Source: Acinetobacter tianfuensis (lineage in GTDB: Bacteria; Pseudomonadota; Gammaproteobacteria; Pseudomonadales; Moraxellaceae). From it: 64,000 bases of DNA. Shown here in pieces: positions 8,845 through 18,724 of this stretch. The notes below the pieces were generated by a model. It was not told where the DNA came from, did not search any database, and saw only the letters and a list, made by a program, of their open reading frames with translations. The stretch lies in NCBI RefSeq assembly GCF_003611465.1, contig NZ_RAXV01000001.1:1-64000 (forward strand), read 5' to 3'. Within the stretch, counting starts at the first letter, position 1, and each line of letters starts with the position of its first letter. The translations under genes and the position numbers were made by a program.

Positions 8845-10239
8845 ATGAAATACAAAATTTTGTGTGGGCTTGTCAGCTCACTTTTAGGGATGTCTAGTGT
8901 AAATGCAATGACGGCGCTTGATGATCAGGCGCTCTCTGAAGTCGATGGTCAGGCCTTATTGAATTTAACGAAAGAGGCTGGAACGAATAATATTGAGTTT
9001 TTCAAATTAGGCATGAATGCCGAATTATCATTGAATGCCAATATTAAATCTCTGCAGTTGGGCTGCGGCGGTGATAAAGGTGCTGGAGCCTGTGATATTG
9101 ATATTTCTGAACTGTCTTTTGGTTGTATAACGGGGGCAAAAGGAGTCTGTATTACTCAAGAAACAGCAATAGCAGGGCAACCTAAAGGTGTTGATTATGA
9201 TAATAGTATTGAAAATCAAAAGGCATTAAAAGATTTCGTTCTAACCAATCCTTTCTATCAGTTTGCCATTCAAAATGGCGGACAAGCATCAACGCGTCAG
9301 GTTGTGGGTATTCGTGTAGGTGCTGATAAGGCAGAAGGACCAATGAGTATTGGCAGTATGAATAGTTTTAGTGGGTTTTTAACAGGGAAAACAAACTTAA
9401 ATATTGCAGCAGAAACGAATATAGCAGTAACTTGTGATGGGAATAAGTCAAATTGCTCTAGTAGTGATGCCTCAAAATTCTCGAACAACTTCACCATTGA
9501 TAAATTAATTGGTGCTGATGAAAACTATTATAAAGCCAATGGTTTTTTAGGGGTAAAAGATGATGAAATTTTGAATTTAGGTATAGTAACAGTTAGATAT
9601 AAAGACCTTACGATTGATACTAAATCGGCATCATCCCAAGCAAATGTAGCAGCAACTGGCTCTAGAATTAAACAAGTAAAAATTGCTAATTTAGGCTTGG
9701 GAACCACTGTTGATGGTGTTGTAGAAGGCCTAAAGGTTAATCAAATTTGTGCGACGCCTTTAGTTGGAAATGGTTGTGATGCAATTACTGGGCCTGATAT
9801 GGCTAATCTTTTGATGCCTGTTTTAAAAACTGGTATTCAAAATTATATGAAAGAAGAAACTTTGAAAGGTTTGGGGCTTGTTATTCCAGAAAAAGGTGCT
9901 TTAGAGACTGCAGCTAACTATGGGAAAAGGTTGACTGCATTATTAAATCAATATCAGCTACCTTATAATTTATCAAATGTTCACCAATTAGATGTGAATT
10001 CGGATAAATTTGGTATTGCGTTAACTGCTTTGAAAGAAGGAATCAAATTCCCTGGTTATGAGGAAGCTGTACCGCAAGGCTGGTCGATGTACTTACAAGA
10101 TGCATTTACCTTAAATATTAATGAGACATTGACCACACTGATGTCAAACATAGTTCAAAATGGAAATGCTGCCGCGGGTAATATTACGATGCTTGCACCT
10201 GCTTACCGTAACTGTTTCGGCAATTTGAAATTTTGTTAA
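8845..10239 (+). CDS. Secreted tagged protein 4, FilF-like
   Basis: This 464-residue exported protein has a signal peptide ending VNAM near residue 22, then TALDDQALSEVDGQALLNLT, a tag variant in which VDGQAL replaces VTGQDG. The N-terminal half is rich in cysteine (CGGDKGAGAC, then C near 93 and 98, and CDGNKSNC), and the protein ends in CFGNLKFC. These suggest several disulfide loops. As far as I recall, the VDGQAL tag and the position beside proS match the Acinetobacter protein called FilF (putative pilus assembly). No chaperone, usher or pilin gene is nearby, so a pilus role is not supported by this window. A shared bidirectional terminator follows. Confidence 0.78.
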   Translation: MKYKILCGLVSSLLGMSSVNAMTALDDQALSEVDGQALLNLTKEAGTNNIEFFKLGMNAELSLNANIKSLQLGCGGDKGAGACDIDISELSFGCITGAKGVCITQETAIAGQPKGVDYDNSIENQKALKDFVLTNPFYQFAIQNGGQASTRQVVGIRVGADKAEGPMSIGSMNSFSGFLTGKTNLNIAAETNIAVTCDGNKSNCSSSDASKFSNNFTIDKLIGADENYYKANGFLGVKDDEILNLGIVTVRYKDLTIDTKSASSQANVAATGSRIKQVKIANLGLGTTVDGVVEGLKVNQICATPLVGNGCDAITGPDMANLLMPVLKTGIQNYMKEETLKGLGLVIPEKGALETAANYGKRLTALLNQYQLPYNLSNVHQLDVNSDKFGIALTALKEGIKFPGYEEAVPQGWSMYLQDAFTLNINETLTTLMSNIVQNGNAAAGNITMLAPAYRNCFGNLKFC

Positions 10240-10256
10240 ATTAAGTGAGATAAAAT

Positions 10257-10287
10257 AAAAAACCCGCTATTAGCGGGTTTTTTATTT
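10257..10287. terminator. Bidirectional terminator between the secreted-protein operon and proS
   Basis: AACCCGCTA and TAGCGGGTT arms have A- and T-tracts on both sides and serve both convergent transcripts. Confidence 0.9.
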
Positions 10288-10296
10288 TAGAAAAAA

Positions 10297-12012
10297 TTAT
10301 TTAGCAATTTTAGCCAATAACTCTTCTTTAGATATATTTACAGATTCAGCATCACGGCGGCCTTTGTATTCAAAAGTGCCAGCATCCAAACCTTTTTCAC
10401 CAATCACAACGCGGTGCGGAATACCTGTAATTTCAAGGTCAGAGAATTTCACCCCTGGACGCTCGTCACGGTCATCAAGAATCACGTCATAACCCGCAGC
10501 TTGCAGTTCAGCATATAATGCTTCAGCAGCTTCAAGTGTACGCGGTGACTTATGCGCGTTCATAGGCACAATTGCAACTTCAAACGGCGCAATGGCTGCA
10601 GGCCAGATAATGCCTTTCTCATCGAAGTTTTGTTCAATTGCAGAGGCAACAACACGCGTTACACCAATACCGTAACAGCCCATCGTCACGACAAGCGGTT
10701 TGCCGTCTTTGCCTAGAACCTTACAGCCTAGCGCTTCAGAGTATTTTTGACCCAGCTGGAAAATATGGCCAACTTCAATGCCGCGTTTAATTTGCAGCGT
10801 GCCTTTGCCATCTGGAGAAGGGTCACCCTCAACAACGTTACGCAGGTCATACACTTCTGTAAATTGCGCATCACGTTCCCAGTTTACGCCTACTGCATGT
10901 TTGTCAGCTTCATTTGCACCAGCAACAAAGTCAGACAGTATGGAAGCCGCGCGGTCCACAATAACCGCAATACCTTTTTCAACTAGGCCTTGAGGACCGC
11001 AGAAACCGGCAGTTAAGCCATGCTCAGCCAGCTGTTCTTCGGTTGCAAATGTTAAAGGCGCTGCAATCAGCGGGTGCTTTTCAGCTTTAATTTCATTCAG
11101 CTCATGGTCACCGCGAAGGAAGAGCGCAATCACTGGCGCAGCTTTACCTTCTTCTGCAACACCTTGTACAAGCAATGCTTTAACAGATTGAGCAGGCTCA
11201 GATTTTAAGAATGCAGAGACATCTTCAATGGTTTTTTGATTAGGTGTTTCTACAATTTCTAAAGCTTTCGCAGGAGCAGCGCGTTCACCAACCAGTACAG
11301 CTTCAGCCATTTCTACGTTGGCTGCATAGTCTGAATCTGTAGAGAATGCGATGTCATCTTCGCCGCTAGAGGCAAGTACGTGGAATTCATGTGAACCTGA
11401 ACCGCCGATTGAGCCAGTGTCTGCTTGTACAGGACGGAAGTTAAGGCCTAAACGCGTGAAAATTTTGCAATATGCGTCATACATCACGTCATAAGTTTCT
11501 TGCAATGACTCTTGGTCTACGTGGAAAGAATAAGCATCTTTCATGATGAATTCGCGTGAACGCATTACACCAAAACGCGGACGGATTTCGTCACGGAATT
11601 TTGTTTGCACTTGGTAGAAGTTAGCAGGCAGCTGTTTGTAGCTTTTCAGCTCAGTGCGCGCCATATCTGTAATGACTTCTTCATGTGTAGGGCCAAGAAC
11701 AAAGTCATTGGTATGACGGTCTTTGAAACGCAAAAGTTCAGGACCATATTGTACATAACGGCCTGATTCTTCCCAAAGGCTGGCAGGCTGCGTCACAGGC
11801 ATTAAAACTTGCAGTGAGCCGGCACGGTCCATTTCTTCACGGACAATCGCTTCAACTTTATTTAACACGCGTACACCCATTGGCAGCCAAGTGTATAAAC
11901 CTGAAGCCAACTTACGGATCATGCCTGCACGAAGCATGAGCTGATGAGAAATTACTTCTGCATCATTCGGGGTTTCTCTTAACGTTGCAAATAGAAAGCG
12001 GCTGGCGCGCAT
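10297..12012 (-). CDS. proS: Prolyl-tRNA synthetase
   Basis: This 571-residue class II aminoacyl-tRNA synthetase charges tRNA-Pro. The N-terminal catalytic region contains [15 protein letters not shown], then motif 2 ([17 protein letters not shown] near residue 140), followed by the inserted YbaK-like editing domain (about 225-390). The closing catalytic motif ([12 protein letters not shown] near 445) and the anticodon-binding domain with [11 protein letters not shown] near 510 complete it. The length is normal for the bacterial long form. The start has an AGGAC about seven bases upstream. It is monocistronic, converging with the secreted-protein operon. Confidence 0.98.
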   Translation of the reverse strand: MRASRFLFATLRETPNDAEVISHQLMLRAGMIRKLASGLYTWLPMGVRVLNKVEAIVREEMDRAGSLQVLMPVTQPASLWEESGRYVQYGPELLRFKDRHTNDFVLGPTHEEVITDMARTELKSYKQLPANFYQVQTKFRDEIRPRFGVMRSREFIMKDAYSFHVDQESLQETYDVMYDAYCKIFTRLGLNFRPVQADTGSIGGSGSHEFHVLASSGEDDIAFSTDSDYAANVEMAEAVLVGERAAPAKALEIVETPNQKTIEDVSAFLKSEPAQSVKALLVQGVAEEGKAAPVIALFLRGDHELNEIKAEKHPLIAAPLTFATEEQLAEHGLTAGFCGPQGLVEKGIAVIVDRAASILSDFVAGANEADKHAVGVNWERDAQFTEVYDLRNVVEGDPSPDGKGTLQIKRGIEVGHIFQLGQKYSEALGCKVLGKDGKPLVVTMGCYGIGVTRVVASAIEQNFDEKGIIWPAAIAPFEVAIVPMNAHKSPRTLEAAEALYAELQAAGYDVILDDRDERPGVKFSDLEITGIPHRVVIGEKGLDAGTFEYKGRRDAESVNISKEELLAKIAK

Positions 12013-12058
12013 GGAAGGTGTCCTAAAAAATAATTAAGCGTTAAAGCTGGGATTATAC

Positions 12059-12097
12059 AATAAAAATGAAGGTGAACATTTGAGATTGTTCACCTTC
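12059..12097 (-). terminator. Terminator of the RND operon
   Basis: Perfect 10-base arms GAAGGTGAAC / GTTCACCTTC are separated by ten bases. On the minus strand they are followed by a T-rich stretch. The site lies between the end of the RND pump gene and proS. Confidence 0.75.
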
Positions 12098-12112
12098 TGC
12101 AAATGGATGAAA

Positions 12113-15100
12113 TTATGACATGATTTTTTTAAATTGACGCATCATAAAGAGCTTAAAGTCATCCAGATAGGTAAAGATCACAGGTACAACAACTAAAGTC
12201 AGCAGTGTGGAAGTGATCACGCCGCCAATGACGGCATGCGCCATAGGCGCGCTTTGTTCTCCGCCTTCACCTAATCCAAGTGCAAGCGGCACCATGCCCA
12301 TGACCATCGCGCTGGTGGTCATTAAGATTGGACGTAAACGGGTTTTGCCGGCAGCAATAATCGCGTCATAACGCTCCATGCCTTCATCCATGGCTTTTTT
12401 AATAAAGTCGATGAGCAAGATGGCATTTTTAGTGACTAACCCCATGAGCATAATAATGCCGATAATGGAAAATAAGTTCATGGTTGAATTAAACACAAAG
12501 AGCGCCAGAAAGACCCCAATCAGCGACAGCGGCAGTGAAGCCATGATGGCCGCTGGATGAATAAAACTGTTGAACTGTGAACCAAGCACAATATAAATAA
12601 AGACAATAGAGAGTGTAATTGCTGTCATGGCGTAGCCTGCAGATTCCTCCATGTCTTTGTTTGAGCCTTGGGTGTCAAAACCATAACCGGGCGGCAGCTC
12701 AAAATTGTCCTGAATCTTTTTAATATCTGCACCAATATCACCCGCTGGACGTCCTGCAGTATTGGCTTCGACCAATACTTCACGGGCGAGGTCCCGTCTA
12801 TTGATTTGAGATGCGCCCAGCGTTTCTTCAAAACTTGCGACCGATGCCAGCGGAACTAAGATAGGCAGGCCTGATGCATCTGTTTTTTGTGAGGTGATAT
12901 ACATATTTTGAACATCACTTGGCAAACGGCGGCTGTCTTCTGTTAGGCGTAAATTTACATCATAGGTTTCGCCTTTTTCATCCTTCCACGTGGTGATGTT
13001 ATCACCAGCAATGAGTGGGCGGACAACATTGGCAATTTGATTGACTGATAGCCCTAAGTCACTGGCTAAGACGCGATTAATATGTACGCCAAGTGTCGGT
13101 TTCGGCTCCTTGAGAGAACTTTCTAAATCGACAATGCCGTTCACTTTGGCAATCTCAGCCATAAAGCGGTCAGATATTTTCTGCAGTTCATCTAAATCTG
13201 GGCCTTTGATCGAAATCATTACAGGTTTTTGACCGCCTGAAACAGTTTCATCAGCAGAGGCGACAGAGGTAATGGTAATACCTGCGACACTTTGCAGGCG
13301 CTGGCGGAATTCATTATTCAGATCAGTCAAACTTTGCTGGCGTTCTGTGCGCGGTGTAACGCTGACACGGATGCTGACATGGTTTTTACCGCGGTCAGTT
13401 ACACTATTAATTGAGCCGTAGGTTGCAAGCACTTCCGGATGCTGGCGGATAATTTTATCCACTTGTATCAGTTTGGCTTGCGAATACTGTAATGTCGCAT
13501 CCACAGGTGTTTCAAACTTAATGCGGATCTCGCCTTTGTCTGGCACAGGTACAAACTCTGTGCCAATCAATTTAGACAGCCCGAGTGCGCCAAACAGTGA
13601 TGCAACAGCAACTAAAAGAGTGATAAAGCGGAAACGCAGCGCTGTTTTCAGCAGTTTTTCGTAGTAAATGCTGAGGTTGTCCAGTTTGCCTGAAATCCAA
13701 TTGAAAAAACGTTTTACCCGGCCGGGCTTTTTATTTGGATTATGCTTTTCAGTCCAATGCGCAGACAGCATCGGATCTAGCGTGAAACTGACAAACATCG
13801 AGATCAGTACCGCAGTACTGACCGTGACGCCAAACTGATAGAAGAAGCGGCCGATAATGCCGCCCATAAATGCCACTGGTAAAAATACAGCAACAATGGT
13901 TAGTGTGGTGGCGAGTACAGCTAGGCCAATTTCTTTAGTTCCATCTAGCGCAGCTGTAACATGATCTTTGCCCATATCTGCGTGGCGGACAATGTTTTCA
14001 CGGACGACAATGGCATCATCAATCAGCAGTCCAATACTTAATGACAGCGCCAGAAGCGTCATCATATTAATGGTAAAACCGAAAACCCAAATAAATGTCA
14101 GTGTACCCAGCAGGGCAATCGGCAGGGTTAAGCCCGTAATTGCTGTAGAGCGGAACGAACCTAAAAATAACAGTACGATGAATACGGCTAAAATCGCGCC
14201 TTCAATAATCGTTCGGGCTACATCTTTAATGCTGCCGCGGATACCTTTTGAAGCGTCCACGACGACTTCGGCCGTCGTCCCTTTAGGCAATTGGGTTTTA
14301 ATATCTTCCAAAGTCTTGCGGGTATTATCGACAACTTCAATCACATTGGAGTCAGAGCTTCGCAAAATATCAACAGCGACAGCCGTTTTGCCATTTAAAT
14401 AGGCGCTGGACTCCATTTCAGCTTGGCTGTCTTGAATCTTTGCAATTTGTTTTAAATAAATCGGTGCGCCGTTTTTATTGGCAATCACTAAGTCACCAAA
14501 AGCTTGCGGGTGAATGACACGGGATTTAATTTCAACAACAAGTTCTGAGTTTTGCTGTTTTAATGTGCCGCCCGGAACTTCTATATTTTCAGCTTTTAAG
14601 GTATTTAGAACTTGGTCAATGCCAATGCCGAAGCTTTGCAATTTTTGCGGATCAACCTGAATGCGTATTTGACGCTGTGCATCGCCCAGCAGATTGACTG
14701 TGCCCACACCGCTGACTGTACGCAGCTGCGGAATAATGCGCTGATCCAAATAAGAACTGAGATCCCGCAGTGACATATTTTCAGATTCAAAAACAATTGA
14801 CATCACTGCAGAAGCTGTTGGGTCGTAGCGTTCTACAATCGGGTCTTCAATTTCATCACGGAATTGGGCGCTGACTGGCGCAATCTTATCCTGAATGTCT
14901 TGGGCGGCAACAGAGGAGGGCACGTCAAGATTAAATTCAACAATAATGGTTGAAAGCCCTTCGCTGGACTGCGAAATGACTTGCTTCAGTCCTGAAATGG
15001 TATTGATCTGATCTTCCATTTTCTTGGTGATTTCAGATTCAACAGATTCAGGTGAAGCCCCAGGGTAATTGGTATATACGACGACAAAGGGAAAGTCGAC

Positions 15101-15217
15101 ATCAGGGAACTCTTCTACACCCATGCGCTGCCAAGAAGCCAAACCCAGCACCATGAGGCAGAACATCATCATAATGGTAAATACAGGGTATTTGACGCTA
15201 ATTCGAGTAAACCACAT
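12113..15217 (-). CDS. RND multidrug efflux permease (AcrB/HAE1-like)
   Basis: This 1034-residue inner-membrane proton-driven pump has an N-terminal helix ([19 protein letters not shown]), then the first large periplasmic loop from about 35 to 330. TM4 (near 400) carries [17 protein letters not shown] with the proton-relay acidic residues. A second periplasmic loop spans about 560-860, and the final helices include [13 protein letters not shown] near 940. It follows the adaptor gene by about 23 bases. No outer-membrane channel gene is nearby, so it probably borrows a TolC-like channel. The substrate is unknown. I cannot tell which named Acinetobacter pump it corresponds to. Confidence 0.95.
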   Translation of the reverse strand: MWFTRISVKYPVFTIMMMFCLMVLGLASWQRMGVEEFPDVDFPFVVVYTNYPGASPESVESEITKKMEDQINTISGLKQVISQSSEGLSTIIVEFNLDVPSSVAAQDIQDKIAPVSAQFRDEIEDPIVERYDPTASAVMSIVFESENMSLRDLSSYLDQRIIPQLRTVSGVGTVNLLGDAQRQIRIQVDPQKLQSFGIGIDQVLNTLKAENIEVPGGTLKQQNSELVVEIKSRVIHPQAFGDLVIANKNGAPIYLKQIAKIQDSQAEMESSAYLNGKTAVAVDILRSSDSNVIEVVDNTRKTLEDIKTQLPKGTTAEVVVDASKGIRGSIKDVARTIIEGAILAVFIVLLFLGSFRSTAITGLTLPIALLGTLTFIWVFGFTINMMTLLALSLSIGLLIDDAIVVRENIVRHADMGKDHVTAALDGTKEIGLAVLATTLTIVAVFLPVAFMGGIIGRFFYQFGVTVSTAVLISMFVSFTLDPMLSAHWTEKHNPNKKPGRVKRFFNWISGKLDNLSIYYEKLLKTALRFRFITLLVAVASLFGALGLSKLIGTEFVPVPDKGEIRIKFETPVDATLQYSQAKLIQVDKIIRQHPEVLATYGSINSVTDRGKNHVSIRVSVTPRTERQQSLTDLNNEFRQRLQSVAGITITSVASADETVSGGQKPVMISIKGPDLDELQKISDRFMAEIAKVNGIVDLESSLKEPKPTLGVHINRVLASDLGLSVNQIANVVRPLIAGDNITTWKDEKGETYDVNLRLTEDSRRLPSDVQNMYITSQKTDASGLPILVPLASVASFEETLGASQINRRDLAREVLVEANTAGRPAGDIGADIKKIQDNFELPPGYGFDTQGSNKDMEESAGYAMTAITLSIVFIYIVLGSQFNSFIHPAAIMASLPLSLIGVFLALFVFNSTMNLFSIIGIIMLMGLVTKNAILLIDFIKKAMDEGMERYDAIIAAGKTRLRPILMTTSAMVMGMVPLALGLGEGGEQSAPMAHAVIGGVITSTLLTLVVVPVIFTYLDDFKLFMMRQFKKIMS

Positions 15218-15240
15218 AACCGCTATCCTGCTTTATTGTT

Positions 15241-16368
15241 CTAGTTATTGCTGATGCTGACAGTTTGCTGGATTTGCTCGTCAGTAAATTTTACTCGGCT
15301 GACCTTGTCGCTATTCTGCAAGCCCTGCACCATAACTGTGTTCGTGCTATAGCGCTGTTCTAAAATAGTTAAAGGGACTTTGATAATTTTATTTTGCCGT
15401 ATGACCCAGACAAATGGTTTGTCCTCGAGGTTTTGGATTGTGTCTAAGGGGATCTGCTGCCCTGTAATGCTGTCAGAACCTAAAATGCTGCCTTCAACGA
15501 ATGCGCCAATACTGAGCGAGTTTATGGCTGAAGCGGGCTGGGCAAAGAATTCGATTTGACGGCTGCTTTGATCTGCAATTGGTGAAATGCGGCTGATTGC
15601 GGCATTCAATTTGTTTGGATTGCCTTGAATGCTATATTCAATTTTTTGTCCAAGTCTTAAAGCGGACTGCATTTCACTTGGCAGCTGAGCTTGAATTTCC
15701 AGTTTATTCGGATCAACGATTTCAAAAAGGGTAGTGCCTGCTGCAACAGTTTGACCAGGTTCGACTTGACGCTTGGTAATGACACCGCTGATGGGGCTGG
15801 TGATGATTCCGTCTTGATCTGCTTTACGGGCAATATCAACATTGGCTTGCTGCGCATTCACATTTTCAAGCTGCGCCTGATAATCAACTTTACTTTGCTC
15901 ATACTCAACTTTGGAAATAAAGCCTTGGTTCAGCAATCGCTGCTTGCGCTGCATCATCAGCTGCGCCTGATTGGCTTGGGTTTTCGCTGAGGCCAAATTT
16001 GCCTGAGATTGAGCGAGGCGGGCTGCATTGTCCTGATTATTCAAGCGCACCAAAACTTGGCCCTGATTGACGTGCTGGCCAATTTGAGCAGATACGCTGA
16101 CTGCAGTTGCAGTGACTTGCGCTTGAATGCTGCTCTGATTGACAGCGCGCATCGTGCCAGTGAAATTTGTTTTTGCAACAGAGGCGCCTTGTTTCACAGC
16201 AACCAAATCTTGCTGAATCAGTTCAACTTTAGCGGCTTCATCTTTGGGCTTCTCTGGCTCACTTTTTTGACAAGCTGCTAAAGCTATGCTGACAGAAATC
16301 AGGCTGATTTTAAGTGCGCGGGTCATCAGAATCTGATTCATATATTTTGCATGCTGTGCTGATTGCAT
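15241..16368 (-). CDS. RND periplasmic adaptor lipoprotein (MFP/HlyD family)
   Basis: This 375-residue membrane-fusion protein links the RND pump to an outer-membrane channel. The signal sequence ends in the lipobox LAAC (Cys about residue 33 of this start), so it should be lipid-anchored in the inner membrane. The lipoyl half-motifs flank an alpha-helical hairpin rich in Ala, Gln and Lys (residues 95-190), and the beta-barrel domain follows. An ATG six bases earlier is possible, but the AAAGG before it is spaced better for this one. Later in-frame ATGs (MNQ, MTR) could also give shorter signal peptides. It is cotranscribed with the pump. Confidence 0.92.
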   Translation of the reverse strand: MQSAQHAKYMNQILMTRALKISLISVSIALAACQKSEPEKPKDEAAKVELIQQDLVAVKQGASVAKTNFTGTMRAVNQSSIQAQVTATAVSVSAQIGQHVNQGQVLVRLNNQDNAARLAQSQANLASAKTQANQAQLMMQRKQRLLNQGFISKVEYEQSKVDYQAQLENVNAQQANVDIARKADQDGIITSPISGVITKRQVEPGQTVAAGTTLFEIVDPNKLEIQAQLPSEMQSALRLGQKIEYSIQGNPNKLNAAISRISPIADQSSRQIEFFAQPASAINSLSIGAFVEGSILGSDSITGQQIPLDTIQNLEDKPFVWVIRQNKIIKVPLTILEQRYSTNTVMVQGLQNSDKVSRVKFTDEQIQQTVSISNN

Positions 16369-16419
16369 AATCATCCTTTTTATTCAGCTGTCAACAGAAG
16401 CAATTGAAAAGACAGGCAA

Positions 16420-17064
16420 CTATTCCATTGCTTTTAAACGGGCAATAATTCTGTCGTATTCGGCTGCTGTATTTCGATAGCGAGTTTGTAAAGATTGAAC
16501 ATCCTCTTTTTTCGCTATGATATTTTTTTGGTTATTATTTAATGTTGTTTTTAGCGCCGCAGGCATCGGTTCAGCTTTGCGGTTGTATTCACGCTCTTGA
16601 CGCACGAACATGATACGGTCTTCCTGCAGCTGTTTTAATTGGCCTTGCTGAAAGACGATTTGTTTTTTTATTGCGACCAGTATGTCATGTTTTTTTTGTT
16701 CTGCAACTTTACTGTTGGAATAGGCGCGCTTCAGCTGAGCATCTGCTTCATTTCTCTTAGCTGCCGCTGCCCGCTGCGGCGCTTGCTTAATATCCGCTTC
16801 TGCATTATAAGGTTTATTGCGTTTAATCACCTGCATATTTTGATCCAGCGCTTCATAGCCGTATCGAATATGATTGGGGGTCACGCTGGTACTGATGTTG
16901 GATACGCCTTTACTGTCATAATAGCGGTACCATGTCGGTTTCCGGATGTTTTCGGCAGCAGAAACACAGGCTGTGTATGACATCAGCACCAGTAAAAAGA
17001 TGAGCCGCTTTGCCATTTTTTGATAAGCAATGAAAGCAAGTTTTGAATGAAACTGACCTTGCAT
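16420..17064 (-). CDS. DUF4124-like periplasmic coiled-coil protein
   Basis: This is a 214-residue exported protein. The signal peptide around MAKRLIFLLVLMSYTACVSA has a longer-than-usual N-region if the upstream ATG is used; that ATG has a GGGGA five bases before it. Residues 45-80 (WYRYYDSKGVSNIS) resemble the DUF4124 domain found in bacterial envelope proteins. The rest (90-214) is Lys/Gln/Arg-rich and predicted to be coiled coil. A TTG twelve bases earlier is less likely. It lies 51 bases upstream of the RND adaptor on the same strand and may be cotranscribed. The biological role is unknown. Confidence 0.75.
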   Translation of the reverse strand: MQGQFHSKLAFIAYQKMAKRLIFLLVLMSYTACVSAAENIRKPTWYRYYDSKGVSNISTSVTPNHIRYGYEALDQNMQVIKRNKPYNAEADIKQAPQRAAAAKRNEADAQLKRAYSNSKVAEQKKHDILVAIKKQIVFQQGQLKQLQEDRIMFVRQEREYNRKAEPMPAALKTTLNNNQKNIIAKKEDVQSLQTRYRNTAAEYDRIIARLKAME

Positions 17065-17354
17065 TGTATTCCCCAATATTAAAGTTGACTAAATTACTTA
17101 TTTTTAAGTAATAATGATGCTATATTATTCCTAAAAATGAGAATTAAAAACTAGCCAAAGTTAAAAATAAATTGTTGGTCATCGGAAAGTGTGAAACTGT
17201 TAATATAATTGAATATAAATGTGTTCTTGAGCAGAAAATGTTCATTGAAAAAGCAAGTAAATATATGTTAAAAATGTTAATAACTGTTAACTAAAAGCAA
17301 GCGGCTAATAACATTCCGCATTCTATGCATCCATATTTTTGGAAGGGTCATTAA

Positions 17355-17738
17355 ATGGACGATAAATTTCAAAATCTAAAAGTCATGGTAATTGATGATT
17401 CAAAAACCATTCGTCGAACGGCCGAAACTTTACTTCAGCGTGAAGGCTGTGAGGTTGTGACTGCGGTAGATGGCTTTGAAGCGCTGTCTAAAATTGCAGA
17501 AGCAAACCCGGATATCGTATTTGTTGATATCATGATGCCGCGTCTAGATGGTTATCAAACTTGCGCATTAATTAAAAATTCGCAAAATTATCAAAATATT
17601 CCTGTAGTGATGCTTTCAAGTAAAGATGGCCTGTTTGATCAGGCTAAAGGGCGTGTTGTGGGTTCGGATGAATACTTAACAAAACCATTTAGTAAAGATG
17701 AATTGCTGAATGCAATCCGTAATCACGTAACTGCTTAA
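17355..17738 (+). CDS. pilG: Twitching motility response regulator PilG
   Basis: This 127-residue single-domain CheY-like receiver controls type IV pilus extension in the Pil-Chp chemosensory pathway. Acidic residues VIDDS near the N-terminus, the phospho-acceptor Asp in VFVDIMMP near residue 57, and Lys in LTKPF near 109 are all present. It opens the operon pilG-pilH-pilI-pilJ-chpA, whose order alone supports the name. The ATG has GGAAGG nine bases upstream. Upstream lies a 290-base AT-rich gap that must hold the promoter. Confidence 0.93.
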   Translation: MDDKFQNLKVMVIDDSKTIRRTAETLLQREGCEVVTAVDGFEALSKIAEANPDIVFVDIMMPRLDGYQTCALIKNSQNYQNIPVVMLSSKDGLFDQAKGRVVGSDEYLTKPFSKDELLNAIRNHVTA

Positions 17739-17766
17739 TTTGTTTTAAATTTTATTGGGGAAAGGC

Positions 17767-18135
17767 ATGGCACGTATCTTAATCGTTGATGATTCACCGA
17801 CAGAAACATTTCGTTTTAAAGAGATTCTAGGCAAACACGGCTTTGAAGTTCTTGAAGCGGCAAATGGGGCGGACGGTGTAACAGTCGCGCAAGCCGAGCT
17901 TCCAGACCTCGTCCTGATGGATGTGGTCATGCCGGGTGTAAATGGTTTTCAGGCAACACGTCAAATTGCCCGAGGCGCAACAACAAAGCACATTCCAATT
18001 GTGATTGTGAGCACTAAAGATCAGGCAACAGACCGTGTATGGGGTAAGCGCCAAGGGGCATGTGATTATTTAACAAAGCCTGTGGACGAACAACAATTAA
18101 TTGATGTGATCAAACAGCACCTCAATGAAGGATAA
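17767..18135 (+). CDS. pilH: Twitching motility response regulator PilH
   Basis: This 122-residue CheY-like receiver is paired with PilG; PilH is linked to pilus retraction or serves as a phosphate sink. It has the IVDDS acidic pocket, Asp in LVLMDVVMP near 53, and LTKPV near 103. A TTG twelve bases upstream opens a longer frame, but the ATG directly after GGGGAAAGG is the evident start. The gap to pilG is 28 bases and to pilI 6 bases. Confidence 0.93.
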   Translation: MARILIVDDSPTETFRFKEILGKHGFEVLEAANGADGVTVAQAELPDLVLMDVVMPGVNGFQATRQIARGATTKHIPIVIVSTKDQATDRVWGKRQGACDYLTKPVDEQQLIDVIKQHLNEG

Positions 18136-18141
18136 GGCTCT

Positions 18142-18678
18142 ATGGCAGCAAATGGGTTTATCGAATTGCTTCGTATTGCGAAACGCGGGAATAAAAACTA
18201 CGTTTCGTCTGAAAATGAGGTCAATCGATGGTCAGGCATTGCTTTTGAGATGATGGGGCAATTTTTTGTTGCTCCTTTGGGTGAAGTATCTGAAGTGATA
18301 TACCCGCCTAAATGTACGCCAGTCCCAAATACCCAGTCTTGGGTACAGGGATTGGCAAATATTCGGGGGCGGCTGCTTTCAGTATCGGATTTGGCTCAGT
18401 ACATGACTGGCCATAGAAGCAGTTATTCTCCAACTCAAAAAGTATTATGTATTAGTCATAATGACCATTATGTCGGTTTAGTCGTTGATCAGGTTTTGGG
18501 GATACAGCACTTTAATAAGAAAAGTTATTTTTCTAAAGACGCTGAATTAGACAGCACATTGCAGGAATATTGCCAAGGGTATTTTCACCAGCATAACCAG
18601 CAGTGGCATGTCTTCTTGTTTAGCCGTTTAATGCAAAATCCAAAATATATGAACGCATCTATAAAATTTATAAATTAA
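18142..18678 (+). CDS. pilI: CheW-like coupling protein PilI
   Basis: This 178-residue cytoplasmic CheW-domain protein couples the receptor PilJ to the ChpA kinase. The region from about 30 to 165 shows the CheW pattern, including the conserved ANIRGRLLSVSDLAQYM stretch near 75-90 and VGLVVDQVLGI near 112. Position between pilH and pilJ supports the assignment. Six bases separate it from pilH. Confidence 0.9.
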   Translation: MAANGFIELLRIAKRGNKNYVSSENEVNRWSGIAFEMMGQFFVAPLGEVSEVIYPPKCTPVPNTQSWVQGLANIRGRLLSVSDLAQYMTGHRSSYSPTQKVLCISHNDHYVGLVVDQVLGIQHFNKKSYFSKDAELDSTLQEYCQGYFHQHNQQWHVFLFSRLMQNPKYMNASIKFIN

Positions 18679-18724
18679 TTGTCGCGCACGTAACGAATGA
18701 ACGCGTAAATCGGGGAGAAGCTGA

